The notes under the pieces are model-generated. The model saw only the letters and a list, made by a program, of their open reading frames with translations, had not been told where the DNA came from and did not search any database. The translations under genes and the position numbers were made by a program. A DNA stretch of 64,000 bases, taken from positions 2,108,001-2,172,000 of the forward strand of contig JAJUBI010000002.1 in NCBI GenBank assembly GCA_022419385.1, written 5' to 3'. Within the stretch, counting starts at the first letter, position 1; every line of letters starts with the position of its first letter. The DNA comes from Paraconiothyrium sp. Pb-2020. Lineage: Eukaryota; Ascomycota; Dothideomycetes; Pleosporales; Didymosphaeriaceae. Shown piece by piece: positions 11,769-24,621 of the stretch.

Positions 11769-14362
11769 ATGGCCACCATGGACGCTCCAGCAGGGCCCAA
11801 GTTACTCCAGCAAGCAGAAAAAATTCTTCTGCATCCCATCCACCCGCAATTAATTACGTATTGCCCGACTATGGATCTCATCGCCCTCGTGACCGATGAA
11901 GAGAATGTAGACGTGTATCGAGTGAACGGACAGAAGGCATTCGGACTGAAGCGAAAGAGCGAAGACATCACGGTTGAGACGCTGAGGTGGCAATGGAACG
12001 GCGCAGGGTTGGCAGTTGCGTGGAGCGACGGATGTGTGGACGTCTTGGGAGTGGAGACTGGGAAGGTCGTACATGGGAATGTCAAGCTGCCTGCAACCAA
12101 AGAAGGAAAACAGACTAAAATCAGCTTCATGGGGTGGGGAATGAACTTTATCGATGCGGACAGGGTAAAGAAGAGGACCGGCGAGGCAAAGGACGACAAA
12201 GGCCAGACCAAAAAGGGTGCCGTCCATCCCAATGTCCCAACGACGCAACACTGGGATGCATTCAAAGATGACACGAATCTGGAGGACTTTCTGCAGCGCC
12301 AGCCAGATTTCGCAAGCTTGGATCTCGCGCCAGATCTTCCTGATCAACTCGCCATGATGGATACCGAGAGCCTGCTTCCGAAACTTCCCGTCATACCGCT
12401 GCCACCTGCGAATCCGATGATGCGATTCGTGCGTCAACCGGTAGATGCGGGCGCGTTTAGCTCGCAAGCTGAAGTCGACGGCTTGTTGCACTCACAGCAT
12501 CTGAGAGATTACAATAGTGTGGATATGTTCCTTAGATCGACCGAAGAAGGTAGCGTGCATCCGAGCATTTATGATTCCATGGAGGCGGTTGACATAAGGC
12601 TCCCCAGGGCTTGGGATATGCAAAGTAGAGTGGTGATGAGCGCGAGCCATCCATATGCTTGCACCCACTCGCTGCTCATGGAACTCAGGTCACCAACAAA
12701 CACCCAGAAGAAGCTCGCATGGGTCCCACTAACACTCGGATTCATTCCCTCGGCGGGAATCTACCTCCACCTTATCGCAGCCAAAACTGCGCAGCTCCAG
12801 AATCTCCTCTCTTACCTCTCGCATACACTAAGCCGTATCCATACATACTTTAAACAAGCCCAAGATCTCCCGAGAAAGTTCATGATGAACATCAGCGAGA
12901 CGCTGGACGAACACAAAGAAGGCACTTTAATACAGAACCTGTACCATCTTGCCTGCACCGGACACTGTCCTCAGCTCATCCACGAGTGGCTGGTCGATGA
13001 GCTCGCTGAGCAGGGCCATAAACGTTGGGACAATGCTATAACATCCGGTCTTGCCACTGTCATCCAGCTTCTACACGAGAATTTTCTTCCAGCTCTAGAC
13101 CGCTGCTCGATCATCATATCGCGTTTGAAAGGCCTCGCGGAGTTCCATGATCGAGACTGGATCTTTAACGGACCGATTGCGGCCTTCACCGCTCTCGTCG
13201 ATGTACTAAGGACGATGAGGCTCTTAGCGAACACAACGTTGCTGTATGCCGCAGATGAGAAGCGGCATTTTGCCAGCTTCAGCAAATGGCTGAGATATAG
13301 CATTGATTTCGAAGCCACAGAGCCAGGGAGTCAGTCACGCACGGAGATGGAATTGCAGCCTCCTGGTGTCGACATCGGCATCGTGCTCGAATACATCCAA
13401 TACGGAATGTCGAACTCTGATCTGAAACCTTTCCTCACAGGTTCCCAGGATATACCTGGAGAGGCAAGTGGCTATGACGATGCACTCAAGGCGATCGAGC
13501 TTCTACAACGGGGCGGTAAGTACAAAGCGGAAGCGTTGTGCTTGGAGAAAGTACTCTTGCAGTTTGGCAACGGTGTGCGAAGTCTGCTCAAGCAGGTGAG
13601 TCAGTGGCAGGAAACCAACATCAGCATGGACAGTGGGATCGTGCTGGAGCAGGGTGATATTGGCGCGCCGCTGGACATGCGCATGGTTTCGGAGGTATGC
13701 TATCCCACTGCATATCCAAATTCCAGTAATTATTGAACAATACGCAGCCAAACACGGACACAATATCCACATACATCGCCGTCCCCAATGCCACTATTCC
13801 AACCGCATCCCTCAACCTCTACCGCCTCATTCATGAACCCCGAATATCCGCCCTCCCAGCCTCCCTCCGCGCCGCTTCCGCAATGACACTCAAAGTCGAA
13901 GCATACGTCATTCTTGACGCGACATTCGTGGACGATGTGACGCTCCTGCTCCTCCTGCAATCCACCGTTAGCTCCAAGACATGCTCCATAGTGTCTTTCG
14001 CATATGGGCCGTCCGGCAACGAAGCTAAAGGCAATCGGGACATCGCATACACAGCCCTTGACACAAGGACCGTACAATCCACACTACTACCTGGTGGCCA
14101 CGCTCTCCCCTTTTCTACGCGCCAGACCGTCGACCTCACGGCTAGGATGCTTACAGAGCACACGCGACATGTGTTTGAGGGGAGGTTTACACCCCTGAAG
14201 TTGATCGTCAATGGGAGAAAGGGAAGGAGGGTGGTAATTGTATTGGGGAGTGATAGGAAGCATTATCGGGTTCTGGATTTGGACTTTAGTGAGGAAAGAG
14301 GAACGGAAGGAGAGGAAGTGAATAGTACGGAGGACAGTGATGTTGAGATGACTGGAGCGTAG
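11769..14362 (+). CDS. APC4: Anaphase-promoting complex subunit 4
   Basis: Scaffold subunit of the APC/C ubiquitin ligase that drives the metaphase-anaphase step. Exons 11769-13694 and 13748-14362 (intron 53 nt, GTATGC...GCAG), 846 residues. The N-terminal WD40-like domain is seen in LLHPIHPQLITYCPTMDLIA and WQWNGAGLAVAWSDGCVDVL, which pair as in the Apc4 WD40 domain (about residues 20-110). The middle and C-terminal helical Apc4 long domain covers about 270-560, with CTGHCPQLIHEWLVDELAEQ and KRWDNAI near its start. A second small beta-rich part follows the intron. The start ATGGCCACCATGG is well placed. The tail is acidic (STEDSDVEMTGA). Convergent with uL2. Identification rests on remembered family pattern, and length fits fungal Apc4. 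Confidence 0.88.
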
Positions 14363-14769
14363 CTAAGAGCAGGACAAGACACTATCTTTGCGACAGCTTT
14401 TGGGAGGCGAAGAACTAGAAGATGAAGTTGCTTTGGTAACTGTTGTAGAGGTACAGTAAAAAAACTTGTTCGCCTCGGACCGTTGTGTGTGCGACGATCG
14501 GCACTCGTTCACAATATCACTTCCTTGTCGAGTGGCCGTGCAAGAGACAATAAATCGTAATGAAATCACATTTCCAAAATACAGCCCATGCATTTTTCGG
14601 ATTCTCATTTCCTTAGGTTCCTATCATGCGCGCAAGCAGGCAGAGGCCTAGCTTGCCCAGAAAGTTCATAACGCCCGGCCACCCGCATTTCAAATGGTGA
14701 TGAGAATAACCGACCGCTTTGTTGAGCCACACCGACGCCCATAGTACCACACCGTTATCATCAATTCCT
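14363..14769. other. Convergent 3' intergenic region
   Basis: 407 bp between the stops of APC4 (plus) and uL2 (minus). It must hold both polyadenylation regions; an AATAAA-like ACAATAAATCG lies near 14550. No gene seen. Confidence 0.4.
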
Positions 14770-15825
14770 CTAATCCTTGGTCTTCTGGGTACCACGGAGC
14801 AGACCCGTCCTCCTGGCGGCGATGAGACCGGCCTTTTGACCTTGTGCGGCCTCGCGGGAGATGGTAGAGGCTTTACCGATATGCTGGTGGTTACCACCAC
14901 CGTGAGGATGGTCGACGGGGTTCATGGCAACACCACGAGTCTTGGGCCATGAGTTGCGCTTGGCAGCGAACTATTGCAAAGTTAATTACTGCTAAGAGCG
15001 TCGAGAAGAGAAAGCGCTCGACATACCTTGTGCTTAGCCCGGGAGGCCTTCAGGAGGGGCTTGTCTGTTCGGCCACCACCGGCAACAATACCAACCATAC
15101 CACGGCACTGGCTAGAGAGGACCTTCTTGGCACCTGAGGGGAGTTTGACGCGAGTCTTGCCATCATCGGGGTTGTGGCCAATGACGGTCACGTAGTTACC
15201 AGAGGTACGGCCGAGCGCACCACGGTCAGCGGCCTTCTCCTCAACGTTGGTAAGGACGGTACCCTCGGGAACGGAGTAGAGCGGGAGGACGTTGCCAACG
15301 GTGAGAGCGGCGTGCTTTCCGGCGTAGATGAACTTTGCGCTGTCAGCCTTTGGTACACCCTCCCCATCCAATGCGACCCCAACTCACCTGGCCAGTGTAC
15401 ATGCCTTCGTTGGCGATGAAGGTCTGAGTGTCGTGCTTGAACCGATAGGGCTAGACATCTTGTAAGTGGATGGATGGAGTGTGGTTCGAGAAGAGATATC
15501 GTACGTTGCGGAAGACGACCTTGGCAAGAGGAGCACCTGTACATTTTTGTCAGCGCACATTACGAGGTTTGAGGTCCGATTCAATACTCACCACGGCCAG
15601 AGTCGTGGACAATCTCCTTCACGACGCCCCGAATGTATCCATTGCGCTCAGCCTGTGCCAATTAGCCATCATCCTTCGGTCGTTGGGGTCTTCGCAGTCG
15701 TGCGGGCGGCGGGATGGACGTACGAAGTCGAGAGTGCGGAACTGGGCAGGCGCCTTGTTCAAGCGGGTGTTGGCGGTGAAGATAGAGCCGCGACCCTTAC
15801 GCTGGTTCCTGATAACCCTACCCAT
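14770..15825 (-). CDS. RPL2: 60S ribosomal protein uL2 (L8/L2)
   Basis: uL2 binds 25S rRNA near the peptidyl-transferase centre. Six exons on the minus strand: 15724-15825, 15592-15652, 15505-15536, 15388-15450, 15027-15332, 14770-14970. They give exactly 254 residues, the same length as yeast Rpl2. The start MGRVIRNQRKGRGSIF, the middle PYRFKHDTQTFIANEGMYTG and the conserved NPVDHPHGGGNHQHIGKAST block (with the histidine important for peptidyl transfer) are all present, and the tail reads RTGLLRGTQKTKD. Five introns, many near the 5' end, are normal for fungal ribosomal protein genes. All intron phases agree. This is the most certain gene in the window and a good calibration for splice-site style here. 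Confidence 0.97.
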
Positions 15826-16585
15826 GGCGACGGTGTTGTGTGGTAGAGGGAGTTGCTGTCGACAAGAGAGGTCGCTGCGGGAGAGTTGGGTTTGGGTGTG
15901 CGCTTCTCGAAATTCTTCGCTTCCCGGGCCAATCAGCGCGATAGGTCTTGGCGCGCTAAACCTTCGGCCAATCAAACTCGATCTTGGCCACTACAGAAGG
16001 TGTGATGTCCACGGGTTAGGGCGCGACATGTGTAATGATAGCGTAGCGATCGAGGGCCGCATCTCCTTCGAGGCTGCCTTGAAGTGCATACCGAAGTGAG
16101 GGCATTGGATTACAGAGCATCAGACCTACGGAACCCCTCGGCGGTTGCGCAATTGTCGTCCACTTATGTCAAACAGATGACGGTAATTAAATTCACTTCT
16201 GCAAGCTTCCATACGAATGCAAGCTGTGCCAGAGCGAATGGTTTAATGGCCTCCCAAAGAGTACTAAGATACAATATCTTACAGATATAGAAACCCTAAT
16301 GGAAGTAGGCGCACCCTGCCACTATTTGTACACTGTTGTTCATATAAGACCTGAACACGCGGATGAGAAAGTGTGGAACGCCAGGCCGGGTATATCGGTA
16401 CGAAAATGCAAATTCAAAGACTTGATTGCCATATCCCGTGGAAGCGTGAAAGAGGGCAAGACGAAACTTCCGTCACTTCAATGTTCGCAAAGACGCAACC
16501 GCTTCAGCATCGTCGCGCAACTGTCGGCATCTGTATGGTCAGTCAACACACCATCATCAGACAGCTTAGGAAGCAGGGCCAACTA
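15826..16585. promoter_or_regulatory. uL2 promoter and F-box gene 3' region
   Basis: 760 bp upstream of uL2 and downstream of the F-box gene, both on the minus strand. It should contain the ribosomal-protein promoter next to 15826 and the F-box 3' end next to 16585. No protein-like frame was seen. Confidence 0.4.
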
Positions 16586-19500
16586 CTAACTAGCAGTCGC
16601 CTCTTCGTAAACAAGTCGATCATCTGCACGCACAGTGCCCGTGAATCTGCCCGTTCCACCGGGCAGCAGGCCATCAAACTGCGGTGCTTTCGCCAGATCT
16701 GCGTCTTTCCAGCCTGCCTCCAGGTTCCAACCTGCATATAACGTGGCCAGCTCCTCAGCACTTGCATCCTGTACAATCTCGCCTAGTAAAGGCCACTTCG
16801 CACTCAGCATTGATGGCAAAAGCGTCTGGGCACGTTTGGTGAATACAGGGTCGGTGCGTCGTCTACCAGCTCCATTGAGATCTTCAAGGATGCCCTGCTC
16901 GAACGACGAGTACGGGAGGCGTGCATATCCACAGGAAACAAACTCTATACTCTTCAAGGATGTGGTTCGTTCTTCGTCTGCTTGGGAATGTTCGGAGCCA
17001 AAATCCTTGAGATTTGGGCCCGGCGTAATAACATCAATAACGTCCACCCACGATCCTTCCCGTGGTCGAGTCGTTAATAGGGTTTGACTGTTGGTGGGGG
17101 CACCTGCAGCCGCCACAGGCGCTTGTGGAACAGGCTGTCCCGGCACCTGACCATGATTTTGAAGAATCTGCTGTATAGTATTCATTAGAGGTGGTTGAAC
17201 ATGGAGCTGGTTAGCATTCGCATTGTTCCCATTATTTAGCTGTCCTGGACCATGTGTTGCAAGGTGCTGCAATTGAGCTTGAAGCGCATGCATCTGACCG
17301 AGGTTACCGCCGGGTAGGTTCTGCAATTGGTGTAGCTGGATTTGCAACAACTGAAATTGGGCTTGGAAAAATTGTAATGGATTCAGGACATTGTGCTGCT
17401 GTCCTTGGCCATTGCCTTGCATTGCCAGGGCATGTGCATGCAATGCTTGAGCTTGTGCAAGCCCTGGTACCCAAGGGTTCCCGCCAAGGTTGTTGGCTTG
17501 TTGGGGGGCTACAAGTATGTTTTGTTGAGGTCTCAATACACCGGTTAGAGAGACTGAATCGAGTATCAGGTGCTTCAAGTTGAGGGTGTCGTGTATCCTG
17601 ACAAACTCTTGTAGGAGAAGCGGTGTGACCCAGCAGTTCTTGAGAGTGAGACGTTCCACATAGGGGAATTGCAGCAGTGCCATATGCAGCGCCGCGGCAG
17701 TCTGATCTGTAATCTTGTCGGTGCCAAGCAGTGGGGCAGGCTGAAGCAGCTTGTTTCTGGCATGCACGCCCTCAGCATGCTCACCACCAGTTGCCCATCC
17801 AATGGTCAGGGTATGTACCTTGGGCCGATCGTTGACGATCCGTTTCAGTAGTGCCACCACTGAGTCAATCTCGGAAGAAGGGTTGATCTTAGGAGTATCT
17901 ACAACCCCTGCATCGTCTTTAATGATGGCTCGCCAGCACGGTATGACCATCAAAGTGACCTTGTTCAAATTTGGCAATGCGGACCAGAAGTCTTGTCGGT
18001 TGAGCAAAGAGACATACCGGTCGGACAAACGTGAGATGTTCAGAGTGTGCACTAGATTGAAAGTCTTAGGGTTATCGATGATTGAGAGCATATATGATGA
18101 TATAAAGGCTCTCTGGGCCCATTCTGTCTCCATTAACCACTCTTTCTGCGCTGTTGTAAGGGTAGAGGGTATGACCGGACTGATAAGCTGCCCGGCATCA
18201 GCGGGATGGATCTTGGAAGTATAGAGTATCCCCGAGCTAGAGGATGCTTGAGGTGCCACGAATCGATCCAGAACCTCAGGGTCGTCGAAAGACATCGGCA
18301 CTAGCAGGTCCGATGTGTCGTGCGGGAGTGCCTCAAAAATGATACGAGGCTCCACGTATGGTATCTCAGGCTGCTCCGCCAGGGCTAGATCGGCAACTTG
18401 AGTGTCAGAAGGAGGCCGGGTTGCCTCGAGCTTGTACAATGTCGCCAGACTCAGATCGCTCTCCGCCGCTGCGTGACAAGCTTCGATGTGCTCCCATAGC
18501 TCGCGCTGTGCGTGCGTGCGACGATCAGGGATTTCTTTGAGTGTCCCAAACACTTCAGGAAGCCGCTCAAGGATGCGGGCGCGGATCGATCGATCAGGTC
18601 CATTAAGCCAGCCAAGACCAGCATCGACGGAAAGTGCTAATTCCTGAACTTTGGCAAGCTCAGAGAAGGCAGTCTTCATACGCGGAGTCTCATCAGCCTA
18701 AGGAAAGATAAGTCAACTCAGACATATACCACGCACACGGGTGTTACATACCGCTGATTCTAGACCAGCAACGTCGTCAAAACGCCTATACTCCACGAAA
18801 GGCCAGTCGAACGTCCCCCAGAAGCTTTCATGCTGCTCCGTGAGGACTTTCAAGGGCGGCTTCGCCAGGGCGACCTCGCTAACCTCAAAACTCATCCCAT
18901 ACCTTATGATGTGTGCTCCGAAGCCGCGGAAGACGTCCAGACCGTGGCCGTTATAAACATCATCGCCGTTAGCATTTTTCCAGATGAAGTTGGAAGTACC
19001 TGCTTTCTTCTTGCCCTTGACATCCAATCCTTGCTCTTGTCCTAACATACCGTAAATTTCTGTGTTGAAGGGGACCACCACGGTTTTGAACAAGGTCTGC
19101 GACACGTTCTGGTTCAATTCGCGACTGACTAAGCGCAACGACTTGATATCATCGCGGTTGAGATAGCTCGCAATCATCTCGACTAATTCCACAGGGAGCA
19201 TCCAGCGCGGTCGGCCCGCCGATGGGTGCCGCGGCTGTTTTGTAGTCACGTCGGCAGACTGATGAGTCTTCATCAATTTTGTTGAGCGCTGACGTGTTTT
19301 AGGACCAGGCTGTCTTCTCAGCGCCTTGTCGACATGATGATATTTTGCGGGTAATTTGGTAAGACTTCGCATTGCGGGCCAGACATCGTTTGCCAGTGGA
19401 TCAGCAGACGTGGGGGTATGATACATCATCACAGCAACAGCCTCCTGACTGCTTAATGTGGCCGCGACATCTTTACTCTCGAGACTCTCGAACCTTTCTT

Positions 19501-20317
19501 TCGGATGTTTCTCTTTTGTCTCTTCAAACCTCCCTTTCCGCATCGCATCGTCCACCGAAGAATGTGACAGGGCTCTGTGTAGATCCGTGCTCCTCCAAAT
19601 GTTTGGAACTGCGTCAAGATTGTCCTGGAACCTTGCAGTAAACCCTATTTCATGCCAACCTTCGCTATCAGGATCCGTCGCAAACATCTGTTGTGCATCG
19701 AGGTGCTCGAGGTCGGCAGCGTCAAGCGTGTCTGAGAAAAAAGGTTGGTTTTGGGGAGATACAAGCGCAGTTGTAGGGTGCTGCTGTGAAGCAGGTAGTT
19801 GAAGGCCATTTGAGGGACCGCTTTGGCCTTCGTCACTCGTTGGGTAGTTGGCAGCACTTATGCCAGCAAAAAGTGAAGACCGCGGATTGTTCTCGAAATG
19901 CTCACTACTCGGGCGAACCTGATCTTGTGGCATGGAGCTAGCTCGGCCCCTGCGATGATTGTTCTTGTTATTGCGACGTCTGGACGTACGGCCGCGGATT
20001 GCTGTGCTGCTATTTCGATTTGATGGTTCGTGCGTGAGAGGAGGGGTGGTAGGGGCGTGGGAACCGGCGTTGTCGCGGGCATTTGTGCGGTCGGGCGTAT
20101 AGCTTGCCGCTGAGTATTGTGGATGCTGGAAGGAAATCAGAAAAATAGTGATTCAGCAAGTTATTCGCCTTCGCAAGAGGACGGAACGCACCGAGTGAGA
20201 ACTGGCCAAGTGAGAGCCATTGTTGTCTGTGGGATCGCTGTATCCTCCTCCCTGTGCATGCCCACGGTAGGGACGCGTAAAGTAGTTGCGCGAGCTGTCC
20301 ATGTCTTCGGGAAACAT
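16586..20317 (-). CDS. F-box protein with Gln/Asn-rich insert
   Basis: Three exons on the minus strand: 20192-20317, 18752-20125, 16586-18697; introns 66 and 54 nt; 1203 residues. The start chosen is the first ATG (MFPEDMDSSRNYF). Residues 43-350 are disordered and basic at first (RGRTSRRRNNKNNHRRGR). An F-box sits at about 347-395: RWMLPVELVEMIASYLNR followed by DDIKSLRLVSRELNQN. F-box proteins link substrates to the SCF ubiquitin ligase through Skp1. The C-terminal exon has leucine-rich-like helices and strands (LNLKHLILDSVSLTG), then a Gln/Asn/His-rich insert near 17170-17480 (FFQAQFQLLQIQLHQLQNL), then an ordered tail. The substrate is unknown. The 1.2-kb and 2.1-kb exons join in phase through GTATGT...TTAG, so they are one gene. 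Confidence 0.8.
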
Positions 20318-21442
20318 GCGTCGTCGTGCGCGTTGGAGCTCGAAAGCCCACCTCAACCCGTCTCCGGAGGACTACCTCCAGCCTGCAGCATGGAGCTTCT
20401 CCTGGTACAGCTCAGCGCACAGTAGCACATGAGTCAAACGGACGTGTTGGGGCGCTACAGTACATAAGAGGGGGCTGGTGGTGGAGGAGAGGGCGGCGTT
20501 TGTGTTGTGCTGGCGGGACTTCGCAAACAAGTCGGGCGTCATTCTTTGGGGCCCCGCCCAGAGTTGCAGGCGCGTTCGGCCCTACCCGTTAGGCATTGGC
20601 ACGCTTGCTCCCGACCGTTCGACCGCTTGCTAGCTATTGTAGCTACGTTTGGCATCTAGACACCCGCGGACTCCATTCCAGGTAACCACTCCATGCTTGC
20701 ACCATGTTCGACCTGCTGCAATGTTTGTTCCAATCCGAAAGCACCACCAACTTCACAAGATGGTCAGCCTGGGTCCTACAGAACTTATCCGCGTTGACGA
20801 AGGCTTTCGTAAAGTAGGTGCGTTCTGTACCATCATCCATCACTTTGAATCTGACATCTGCCATCCGGTGTACGAGGATACTTGGGGGGGTTGCCCAACA
20901 AGAAACATCCTTTACACTAAGGTTTGAACTAAGACCCATCTGTAGAGTGGCATCTCACGCGACGCCCGACATTGTTCTCTATGTCACGCGTTGGACCAAG
21001 CTTTGCGAATGCTGTAGTCGTAACGCATAGCTCATCGACGTTTTAACGTGTCATATGCGTGGGTAGCAGCTATTGCCCAGGTGCCCAGGTGAACAGGAGA
21101 TCACGTGCACGCACTAGATCCATGGATCCGCAGTCCGCCAACGGCATTCCTCTGCAGACACTGGCCCTGACCATATACATCCCAATGACGTCTACCATAG
21201 CTCCCGCAGACTGTCATGTAGCACCGTAAGGCAGCGAAGGAAAGTTTCAAGGGTCCGCAGTTCATCGTGTGAATGACTCTACCCTGACGTCAAGATTGCT
21301 AGCAGAAAGCTCATAAAGAGGAGAGAGCTCACGCATACGCACACATCATCATATCTCTGAAAGTCCCCTACTCACCGGAGTTTCGAGGTCTTGATCCATT
21401 TGTGGCCACCTCACGTCTTTTTACGTCACGAACAAGCCTATC
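20318..21442. other. Intergenic region
   Basis: 1.1 kb of divergent promoter DNA between the F-box gene and the small hydrophilic gene. A 73-codon minus-strand frame (20643-20864, MADVRFKVMDDGTERTYF) has protein-like composition but no support, so it is not called. Confidence 0.35.
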
Positions 21443-22023
21443 ATGAGCGCAAACGACGCAGCAGTTGCCGGCCAGGGCGGCGAGTTCCGTTCCCGAGTAG
21501 CCCCGAGCAAGCCTCTTCAGAGTGGTGGTGTAAGTACACTCTTCGGACCTCACATTGTGCCCTAGCCCTGGATCTCACAAACTCCCAGCACCAACCTGGC
21601 AAGCTCGTCGGCAACGACGCCGTGCCTGAGTTCAGCGCACAAACACTGCCCGCTGGAACGGCTCCTGCCTCATCAACCTACACCCCTAACCCCGACCTCA
21701 ACAATCAAAAGATGTACCAAGACGCGTCTTCTACCATCGAAGGCGCAACCTCTGCCGATGTACATACTGGTCTTGGGCATCCAGGCTCGGGCCAGACGTC
21801 GTCAGAGCTGCATGGCACTAAAAAGAGAGACCGGACGGGTTTGACGGGTTTGACGTCGACAATGGAGACCAACGATAAGGTTACCGGGAAGGACCCATAT
21901 TTTGCCCACCAGAGAAATCTGGAAGACGTGCCTGCCGGACAGAGGGGTAACGTTGGAGGACCGCCAGCGCAGGAGAGGGTGCCCGAGACTGCGGATACGG
22001 TTGCGAGGGAGAGCGCATCTTAA
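21443..22023 (+). CDS. Small hydrophilic, disordered protein
   Basis: Exons 21443-21529 and 21589-22023 (59-nt intron, GTAAGT...CCCAG) give 173 residues. It begins MSANDAAVAGQGGEFRSR and ends ETADTVARESAS. The composition is Gly, Ser, Thr, Asn, Glu and Asp, with almost no hydrophobic residues, no Cys and no TM segment. A short duplication GLTGLT is visible. That profile resembles fungal stress-linked hydrophilins and LEA-like proteins, but I recognise no named domain, so the role is inference. Good donor and acceptor sites, a clean start and an even frame support that it is a real gene. Confidence 0.7.
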
Positions 22024-22969
22024 ATAGACCTTGGCAGTTCATGGATGAATCCTAGTAATCTCAATGAGTAGAACAACAAAACATGTTGGTGGCTCCCTTG
22101 GTTGGTTCGATGCTTACGGCCGAACACGTTCAAGTTGGATTTGAAGAGCAAACAGAAGTGACGGTGGATGATTTCGAGGGTTCCGGCTTGTCGTCAAATG
22201 GAACGGTGGCCGGAGGGTAACTTCGGTCTCTCTTGGAAATGGCGCCCCCCGACTCCAAGATTCCCCTGCGCCCATGACCGAGAATCCCAGTGATATTCTA
22301 GCCTCACTTAAAGCGGTCTTGTCGAGCTCGACATGGTGGTCCCCATGATATCGTGAAGTGGTTATGTAACAGACGGCGACAATCGAGGCGCAACAGAACC
22401 CGTGACATGTTGCAAACAATCTCAACTACGCAGAAGATTAGACAAGCTGTGAGGGGTTGGAGGGGCATTACCAAGTACTAGCCGAATTCAGTCTAGACGA
22501 GCCGCAGTGTTTTCGAGTGACGTATGCGCAGGAGCTCCACTTGGCAAACCTCTACGAACAACACCAGTTGCCGTGACAGATGCCTTTCGATCTTTCTCTC
22601 TGCAGCCCGCCACTCACACAGTGGCTTTGCGCCACCAAGTTTGCCCCGTCCTCCCGTGTGTTATTTGCCGAGCCAGCACCAGCATCTCCGGCTTGAGTGG
22701 TTGCTCTGATTAGCAGCCGTCGGAAGCCTGCTAGCATACTAGACCGCTTGCCTCGTCGAATTGTGGACTTGACCCCAGTCATCGTCGCTTCCGCATCTAT
22801 TGCCCTGGGAATCTGCATCTGAAAGGCCTGCTAGTGCCCGCAAGCCGGCCGCTATTGCTCGTCTAGAGCCCTATTTGAATGTTGCTGACCCGCCGTCTCT
22901 GCCCCCTTCACGGAACACTTTTCCTAACCTCTATTCCTTGCATTGGCCCGTCCATAGGCGATATCCACC
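22024..22969. other. Intergenic region
   Basis: 0.95 kb between two plus-strand genes. It contains the terminator region of the hydrophilic gene and the promoter of the sulfotransferase-like gene. Nothing else seen. Confidence 0.35.
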
Positions 22970-24621
22970 ATGTCGAACAAACCAATCTTTTGCGCTACCC
23001 ATCCGAGGGCTTGCTCTACGGCCTTTGAGCGCGTGCGTACACCTAACGTGCAATCCTTCGGTGTTGAGGAAGCTCACATTTACTAGGTGTTCATGACCCG
23101 CCGAGATACGCTTCAGACCGTTCACGAGCCCTTCGGTGACGCCTTCTACTTCGGCCCTGAGAGGCTTCACGATCGCTATGAAAACGACCCCGAAGAGAGG
23201 ATGAACAGTGGTTTTGGCGATAGCACCTACCGCACCATCTTCGACAACATTGCGCGCGATGGCTCAGAGGTCCGCTGCTCCCCTTCTGCCCGTCCTGCGT
23301 TCGTCTGTCCAAATGTTTGCCTCTGATCATTTTCGTTCTTTTATACACCCGAACCCAGCCTTGCCTTACATTGCCTCTCGACCATCCGTCGCTTACCTCT
23401 CCCTCATGCGCTCTTAGCCTACTTTCTGACGCATTCGCGAAGTTCGTGGCTGTTTGACGTCAGCTACGAGCGGACTGATTCGCACAACAAGCCCAACATT
23501 TGTGCACCACAACCAGCCCTCGTTCCTTACCAGTTGCCCTTTCCATAATCACACGATCGTTCCTCAATCTCCTAATGTCATATGTTCACTTTAATTTCTC
23601 AAGATTCTCCTCGAGCTCCGATATTGTCACATCCGCTTCCCACCGGACGCGTCCGATTTGGCAACATTCCACCTTTCATAACACCCTATTATATTAGTTT
23701 CACGTACATTTTGAGACATGGCGCGTACTCACGGATACTACAGGGTAAACGCGTCTTCATCAAAGACATGGCTTACTACTGGATGCCACCTGACAACAAC
23801 CCCCCCAAGATTGCGCCGTCTCTCATCAACTACAAGCGAGGAGTCGGAACGAACACGACTGAACTCTCGCCTGTCACGACAAGGACGGACAAGGACGGAC
23901 CGCCATACCCGTATCCGACTGAAGGCGAGCCTGGGAACCCGACAGTCCTCCCCAGAGACCTGCTGTCTCAATTCCACTTTACTTTCCTGATTCGGCACCC
24001 TAAACATAGCATTCCGAGCTATCAGCGCTGCACTACGGCGCCGCTGGATGAAGTAACGGGTTGGAACTACGTGAACACTAATGAAGCAGGTTATTCTGAG
24101 CTCCGCCGTCTGTTCGACTACCTCCGCAAGGAAGGCATTGTCGGCCCGCGTATGGCTGGTGAAAGCACAAATGGCACAGAGGGCGAGGGCGGGAAGGACT
24201 CCGGGATTGAGATCTGCGTATTAGATGCGGACGATGTTCTCGACAACCCTTCGGCAATGATCGAGGCCTACTGCAAGTCTACCGGCATCAAGTACGAACC
24301 GGAGATGCTTAAGTGGGAGGAAGACTTCCACCAGAAATACGCTAAAGAAGTGTTCGAGAAGTGGAGAGGCTGGCATGATGATGCCATTAATAGCTCAGAG
24401 CTCAAGGCTAGAACTCATGTAAGTTGAGGTGACAGCGTGCCACGCTTTGCGCAAGTCGACTGATATCGGGACAGAAAAAAGCTCCCAAGACCGACGAGCA
24501 GCTCTACGCCGAATGGACGGAGAAATATGGCGAGAAGGCGGCCACGTGGATTCGAGATACGGTGAAGAAGAACGAAGCGGACTACGAATACTTGAAGCAG
24601 TTTGCCATCAAGCCAAATTAG
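22970..24621 (+). CDS. P-loop sulfotransferase-like protein
   Basis: Exons 22970-23032, 23087-23269, 23744-24418, 24475-24621; 355 residues. The first exon encodes MSNKPIFCATHPRACSTAFE, matching the 5'-phosphosulfate (PAPS) loop of the sulfotransferase-type P-loop fold, and LIRHPKHSIPSYQR around residue 160 looks like the 3'-phosphate motif (basic residue, then Ser). Known relatives in fungi are annotated only as P-loop or sulfotransferase-family proteins, and the acceptor is unknown. Intron 2 is 474 nt, about eight times longer than the others here, with a weak GTCCGC donor; it was accepted because it joins GSE to GKRVFIKDMAYYW in phase. An alternative transcript could begin inside that intron, since the frame is open from ATG 23582. 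The tail is charged (KKNEADYEYLKQF). Confidence 0.78.

Noticed and set aside
20643..20864. 73-codon minus-strand frame MADVRFKVMDDG...
   Set aside because: Protein-like composition but short, no neighbours, no splice or promoter support.
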